A stretch of DNA of 32,255 bases, from NCBI GenBank assembly GCA_964469925.1, contig CAYXZL010000014.1, positions 1 through 32,255 on the forward strand, in the 5' to 3' direction. Positions 29,288-32,255 of this stretch are shown here, piece after piece. The stretch's first letter is position 1; every line of letters starts with the position of its first letter. The position numbers and the translations under genes are program-made. The DNA comes from CAYXZL01 sp964469925 (GTDB lineage Bacteria; Patescibacteriota; Gracilibacteria; Absconditabacterales; Absconditicoccaceae). The notes below the pieces were generated by a model. It was not told the DNA's origin. It did no database searches and saw only the letters and a program-made list of their open reading frames with translations.

Positions 29288-30072
29288 GTTTCTATGCAAT
29301 TATCGTTTAGCAAAAAGCTTCCGTCAGCATAATATCGTCATTCTCCATTTGTTCCTTCTTGTTGACATAGTGGGGTTCATTTGTTTGGATCGACGCACAG
29401 CACCCCTCCCCCAACTCGTTCTGCTGGTTTGTACCCGAATTCTTCTAGTCCACTACAGCATGGTTTGTAGTACTCTGGTCCACGGGATAAGGAAGAGATA
29501 CCTCACTCTTTGGCACATGTATTGTATAGGGTATTGCTCGTATGTATCATGACTCAGACGTTCCCTCTTGTAGCAATTGCATCTTTGTTATTCATCGTGA
29601 CGTTTTGTAGTATTCAGAGTTCTTCAGCTTTTGCATAGTAGTTGTTTGCCCAATGACTTTGTCATGTTTCATCTTGGTTTCCTGCTAGTAATCTTACCAG
29701 TACGGTAATTGCTTGTGCATTAGTAATCTGGTTTTGGGGATAGAACTTTCCTTTACTCCCTTGAAACAATCATAATCTGCACGATTCTATGACAAAATCC
29801 TTGAGATCGGATCGTGAGTCATCGATGTCCGAAAATACACATTGATTAGCTGTCCTTACATGATTTTTTTCACCTGCTAGTCTTGCGAAGTTTACATAGA
29901 ATTTGGTTGCTTCGTCTCTTCTTAATCATCTGCTAGCATTGAAGTCGGTTTTGTTGTCAAAGATTGTAAGGTTGTTATTAAACATTCGAGTGACTGCGTC
30001 ATCTACTAGGTCAGCAGATGCAAATGAATAGGTCAGTAGAAGAAATACTATTGCCATTACAATCTTTTTCAT
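29278..30072 (-). CDS. Secreted SLH-domain surface protein
   Basis: The 264-aa protein begins with a signal peptide (KKIVMAIVFLLLTYSFASA, cleavage likely after ASA). S-layer-homology-like repeats follow: RGLRRDEATKFYVNFARLAG, CVFSDIDDSRSDLKDFVIESC, LFQGSKGKFYPQNQITNAQAITVLVRLL and HWANNYYAKAEELGIL. SLH domains hold proteins to the cell wall or envelope. The C-terminal 90 residues are Cys- and Gly-rich (CCSGLEEFGY, CVDPNKGTPLCQQEGTNGE), likely disulfide-bonded outside. Glycines are often TGA. The stop overlaps the transporter start. Confidence 0.85.
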
Positions 30073-30166
30073 GGAGTGTTGATACTAGTAAAAATGAACT
30101 TGTGGCATAGTATCTTTTTTCTTAGCTTTTTCAAAGGCTTGCAGGTGTTATACCGTCTTGCTTTTG

Positions 30167-30628
30167 CTACTTTATTTTTTGAGAAATCACTTGTTCTAGT
30201 TTTTGCGGTTCATCGGTGCCTATTCTATAGATTTTCCCGCTTTTCAATTGTATCTGGACTGCATCAAAACCCGCAACATTATAAATCAGCATTTTTGGTC
30301 GAAACCGTATTCTGATTCACCGCCCATAGTACCGTTTGTTTTTTACTCTTTTTACTGACTGGATTTCGTCTATGGCGAATTTTCTCTGGTATATGCCATA
30401 GCCAAACTTTATCTGGAGGTGTTTTTCGTCAACTTTTACTTGTAGTGTTGTGAAAGAGGCAAGAATAAAAATAATGATGATCATGGTAGATGTGACGGCA
30501 AGATTTGGTCAAGAATCCACTGAAGGAGGTTCGGCTACTGCCATACTGTAGGTCCATGCAAAAAACGCTAGCATAGCTAGTGTGATGATGATCATAAGGT
30601 AGCTAATTTGGGTGTGTTTGTAGGGCAT
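30167..30628 (-). CDS. Membrane protein with PH-like C-terminal domain
   Basis: The 153-aa protein has two membrane helices (about 10-30, MIIITLAMLAFFAWTY; and 48-66, TMIIIIFILASFTTL). A strand-rich domain follows (VDEKHLQIKFGYGIYQRKFAIDEI, then IYRIGTDEPQKLEQVISQKI). This layout resembles small bacterial PH-domain membrane proteins whose role is mostly unknown. Two glycines (VDSGPN, YGRGIR) are TGA. It lies 94 nt upstream of the SLH gene in the same direction. Confidence 0.7.
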
Positions 30629-30771
30629 GGGGTGTCTATTTTTAAATTCTCTGCAATGTACTGTTTGCTACTATACTAATTGTGGCTGATGTTGGCTTAT
30701 TTAGCTGGAATCGTGCCGTTGATGTTGTGCGATCGTTGTAGTCTTCTTTTAAGATTTTGCATACTCATTTC

Positions 30772-31218
30772 TTATTTTTTTTTGCTATTATGTTCACCAG
30801 CACCAATTAATCCAGGATTCTTCGAGGCTGTTTTTAATACTTTTTTTAATGCATCTAGATTTAAGTCTTCTAATTTTTTAAAACGAATACAGCTTTTCCC
30901 AACGCTAACCTTACCTAATAGGTTTTTATTTTTTTCAGCAAGATATTCTCCTTTTTCTACAGCACATACATAAATGCTGATGTAATTTTTTTGATTTGCT
31001 AAAGCAATTATTGGCCGGTCAATCACGTCCTTTTTATAGTTTTTGTAAGGAAAGGAACCATACCCTAGCATATTATAGGCAAAATGACTTTTAAACGATG
31101 GTGAACATTTTTGAATGAAATCATGCAGAAATAATATTATTTTTTTTCTTTCTTCAGGTAGTGCTTCTATATATTCACTAACACTATTAGCTTTAACTGA
31201 TTTAAACATATTAGACAT
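30772..31218 (-). CDS. DUF1801-like protein, no TGA codons
   Basis: The 148-aa protein begins SNMFKSVKANSVSEYIEALPEERKKIILFLHDFI. It contains FAYNMLGYGSFPYKNY and a C-terminal GKSCIRFKKLEDLNLDALKKVL, matching the DUF1801/YdhG type often found as small cytosolic proteins related to iron-chaperone-like domains. All glycines are GGN and there is no in-frame TGA, unlike nearly every gene to the left. It also has a strong Shine-Dalgarno. A transferred gene or a join to other DNA is likely. Confidence 0.8.
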   Translation of the reverse strand: MSNMFKSVKANSVSEYIEALPEERKKIILFLHDFIQKCSPSFKSHFAYNMLGYGSFPYKNYKKDVIDRPIIALANQKNYISIYVCAVEKGEYLAEKNKNLLGKVSVGKSCIRFKKLEDLNLDALKKVLKTASKNPGLIGAGEHNSKKK

Positions 31219-31225
31219 GATTTCT

Positions 31226-31232
31226 TCTCCTT
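31226..31232 (-). promoter_or_regulatory. Strong Shine-Dalgarno of the DUF1801-like gene
   Basis: The minus strand reads AAGGAGA, 7 nt before the ATG at 31218. I found no comparable site in front of the TGA-containing genes I examined, which makes it unusual here. Confidence 0.7.
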
Positions 31233-31353
31233 AAAAAGATTGAAATGGCGTAGTCTGCAAATTATTGTTTATAGATTTTGTCATTAAGACTGCAATGTAG
31301 ATAACATCAGGGATAAAAGAAGTTTTTCTGAAACGAAGTGGAAGAAAAATTTG

Positions 31354-31380
31354 GGAAAATTGCGAGCCGAGCAATTTTCC
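31354..31380. terminator. Perfect 10-bp hairpin, probable terminator of the YdjC-like gene
   Basis: GGAAAATTGC (31354-31363) and GCAATTTTCC (31371-31380) are exact inverted repeats around GAGCCGA, followed by TTTT on the plus strand. It lies in the 252-nt gap between the two right-end genes. The rest of that gap is purine-rich, has no good frame, and includes a GC-richer patch (31408-31440). Confidence 0.65.
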
Positions 31381-31470
31381 TTTTATCCCTTGTTAAATGA
31401 CCTGACGACCAAAGGGAGGAAAGCGCAGCGTGGTGCGAACGATAGTGAGCAAGTTTTCAAAAATCCGTTA

Positions 31471-32133
31471 CTACTGAGATTCATTCCCCAAATCATTAAA
31501 ATTAGCTAATTCAATATTAAATTCATTTAGACTGCTGATGATTTTTCTAATATTATCTGCATCAACTTCTCTTTCTTTATTTAAACTAGAAATTGATTCT
31601 GGGTCGTAATATCCTGGGTGAAAATTAATACAATAAAAACCATCTTGTAAAGAACCGAGCCATTCTTTTATTTCTGAAAAAGATTTCCCTGTTCCGTCAT
31701 ATATAGAATCTTTTGTCGTAATTAAACCATCAACATTCTTAAGATTCTCATCAAACATACTCAGATTTTTACAGGGAATCTTTTTTGATTTACAAAATTC
31801 TTGAATAATTGGATAGCCGTCTTTAAGATAATCAATTTTGTGAATGTCAATATGGCTCGGTTCAAAATCAAAAACTGAAACAAATTTTTCAAATTGTCTT
31901 TCAATCTCATCTTTAAAATTTGTGTTTTTGAAGTAAATATGAAGTCCAACACTAACAAGATGGTTTTTTGATAACTGAATTAATTTTTCAACTTGTTCTT
32001 TTTGCCCAGAATCAATTTCATCAATCATTACAGAAGTTGATGTAACTGCTTTTTCTTCAATTAACTCTAAAATCATTTTGTTGTAGAGTTTTCTATATCC
32101 AAAATCATCAGCAGTTATTATTAGTTTAATCAT
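31471..32133 (-). CDS. YdjC/ChbG-like carbohydrate deacetylase
   Basis: The 220-aa protein starts MIKLIITADDFGYRKLYN, the metal-binding TADDFG signature of the YdjC/ChbG family, which deacetylates N-acetylated sugars such as chito-oligosaccharides. Other expected motifs are VGLHIYF, SHIDIHK (metal-binding His pair) and NFHPGYYD. It is about 30 residues shorter than typical members but has both termini. No TGA occurs in frame although the protein has more than ten glycines. Codon usage is A/T-ended without the strand bias of the rest. It is probably acquired from a standard-code bacterium. Confidence 0.85.
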   Translation of the reverse strand: MIKLIITADDFGYRKLYNKMILELIEEKAVTSTSVMIDEIDSGQKEQVEKLIQLSKNHLVSVGLHIYFKNTNFKDEIERQFEKFVSVFDFEPSHIDIHKIDYLKDGYPIIQEFCKSKKIPCKNLSMFDENLKNVDGLITTKDSIYDGTGKSFSEIKEWLGSLQDGFYCINFHPGYYDPESISSLNKEREVDADNIRKIISSLNEFNIELANFNDLGNESQ

Positions 32134-32255
32134 AATATATTGAATTAGCTTTACTTATATAAATCTTTGGCGACTTTGAGGATTTTTGAAAATTTCATTT
32201 AACTCGTTTCTGTCTGAATTGTTTTTGTTGAAAGTGACATTTTATTGTGTACTAT
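32134..32255 (-). other. Right-end stretch with a possible gene tail
   Basis: The minus strand holds an open run ending DRNELNEIFKNPQSRQRFI and TAA just upstream of the YdjC-like gene. It is blocked by TAA on its own 5' side, so it is at most a fragment of an upstream gene. Nothing else is visible. Confidence 0.25.

Noticed and set aside
30680..30973. Plus-strand 97-codon frame
   Set aside because: It is the antisense shadow of the DUF1801-like gene plus intergenic sequence, with no family features.
1..32255. CRISPR array, insertion sequence or phage genes
   Set aside because: No regularly spaced direct repeats, transposase motifs or terminal inverted repeats, and no phage structural genes were seen; the only direct repeat is the 63-bp duplication.

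Overview
The window is a low-GC bacterial fragment that makes sense only if UGA is read as glycine (translation table 25, known from the candidate-phylum lineages Absconditabacteria/SR1 and Gracilibacteria/BD1-5). Read with TAA and TAG as the only stops, fragmented frames join into full-length conserved proteins whose invariant glycines fall on TGA: the residue after the catalytic Cys2 of GlmS, a glycine of the FtsH Walker A motif, and the KQAG motif of an AlaRS-type editing domain. All coordinates below use this code. Which of the two lineages it is cannot be decided here.

Layout. 1-5,328 (minus): a co-directional cluster of MutY-like glycosylase, FtsH protease, PSP1-domain protein, TPR membrane protein, a small membrane protein and an AlaRS editing-domain protein running off the left edge. 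5,463-7,283 (plus): glmS. 7,292-14,966 (minus): an accessory operon with a TrmB-type regulator, a 763-aa protein with a mid-protein membrane segment, two paralogous cysteine-rich proteins (the second broken by two frameshifts) and a 316-aa protein of unknown function. This is the best candidate for an undescribed system. 15,111-18,899: tRNA-Lys(CTT), a small coiled-coil protein, the CCA-adding enzyme, a Gly-rich basic protein and TruD. 18,900-19,545: no convincing gene, but a promoter, stable 5' hairpin and terminator outline a roughly 410-nt RNA. 19,546-26,801: a gene with an internal duplication and frameshift, a large P-type ATPase, a HIT hydrolase, a secreted protein, ribosomal protein bL9, two unknown or phosphatase-like genes, a gene broken by TAA, and a second TrmB-like regulator. 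26,855-30,628: a C-terminally truncated UvrB, a DMT-family transporter, an SLH-domain surface protein and a PH-like membrane protein.

From about 30,770 to the end the character changes. Two genes (DUF1801-like and YdjC/ChbG-like) have no in-frame TGA at all, one has a textbook Shine-Dalgarno, and the G/T-rich bias of the plus strand fades. This looks like recent transfer from a standard-code organism, or a chimeric join.

Genes are densely packed. Several convergent pairs share their stop codons inside a single TTAG. At least four genes (Cys-rich paralog, 19.6-kb gene, 25.6-kb gene, uvrB) carry disruptions, so either decay or sequencing error is common in this stretch.
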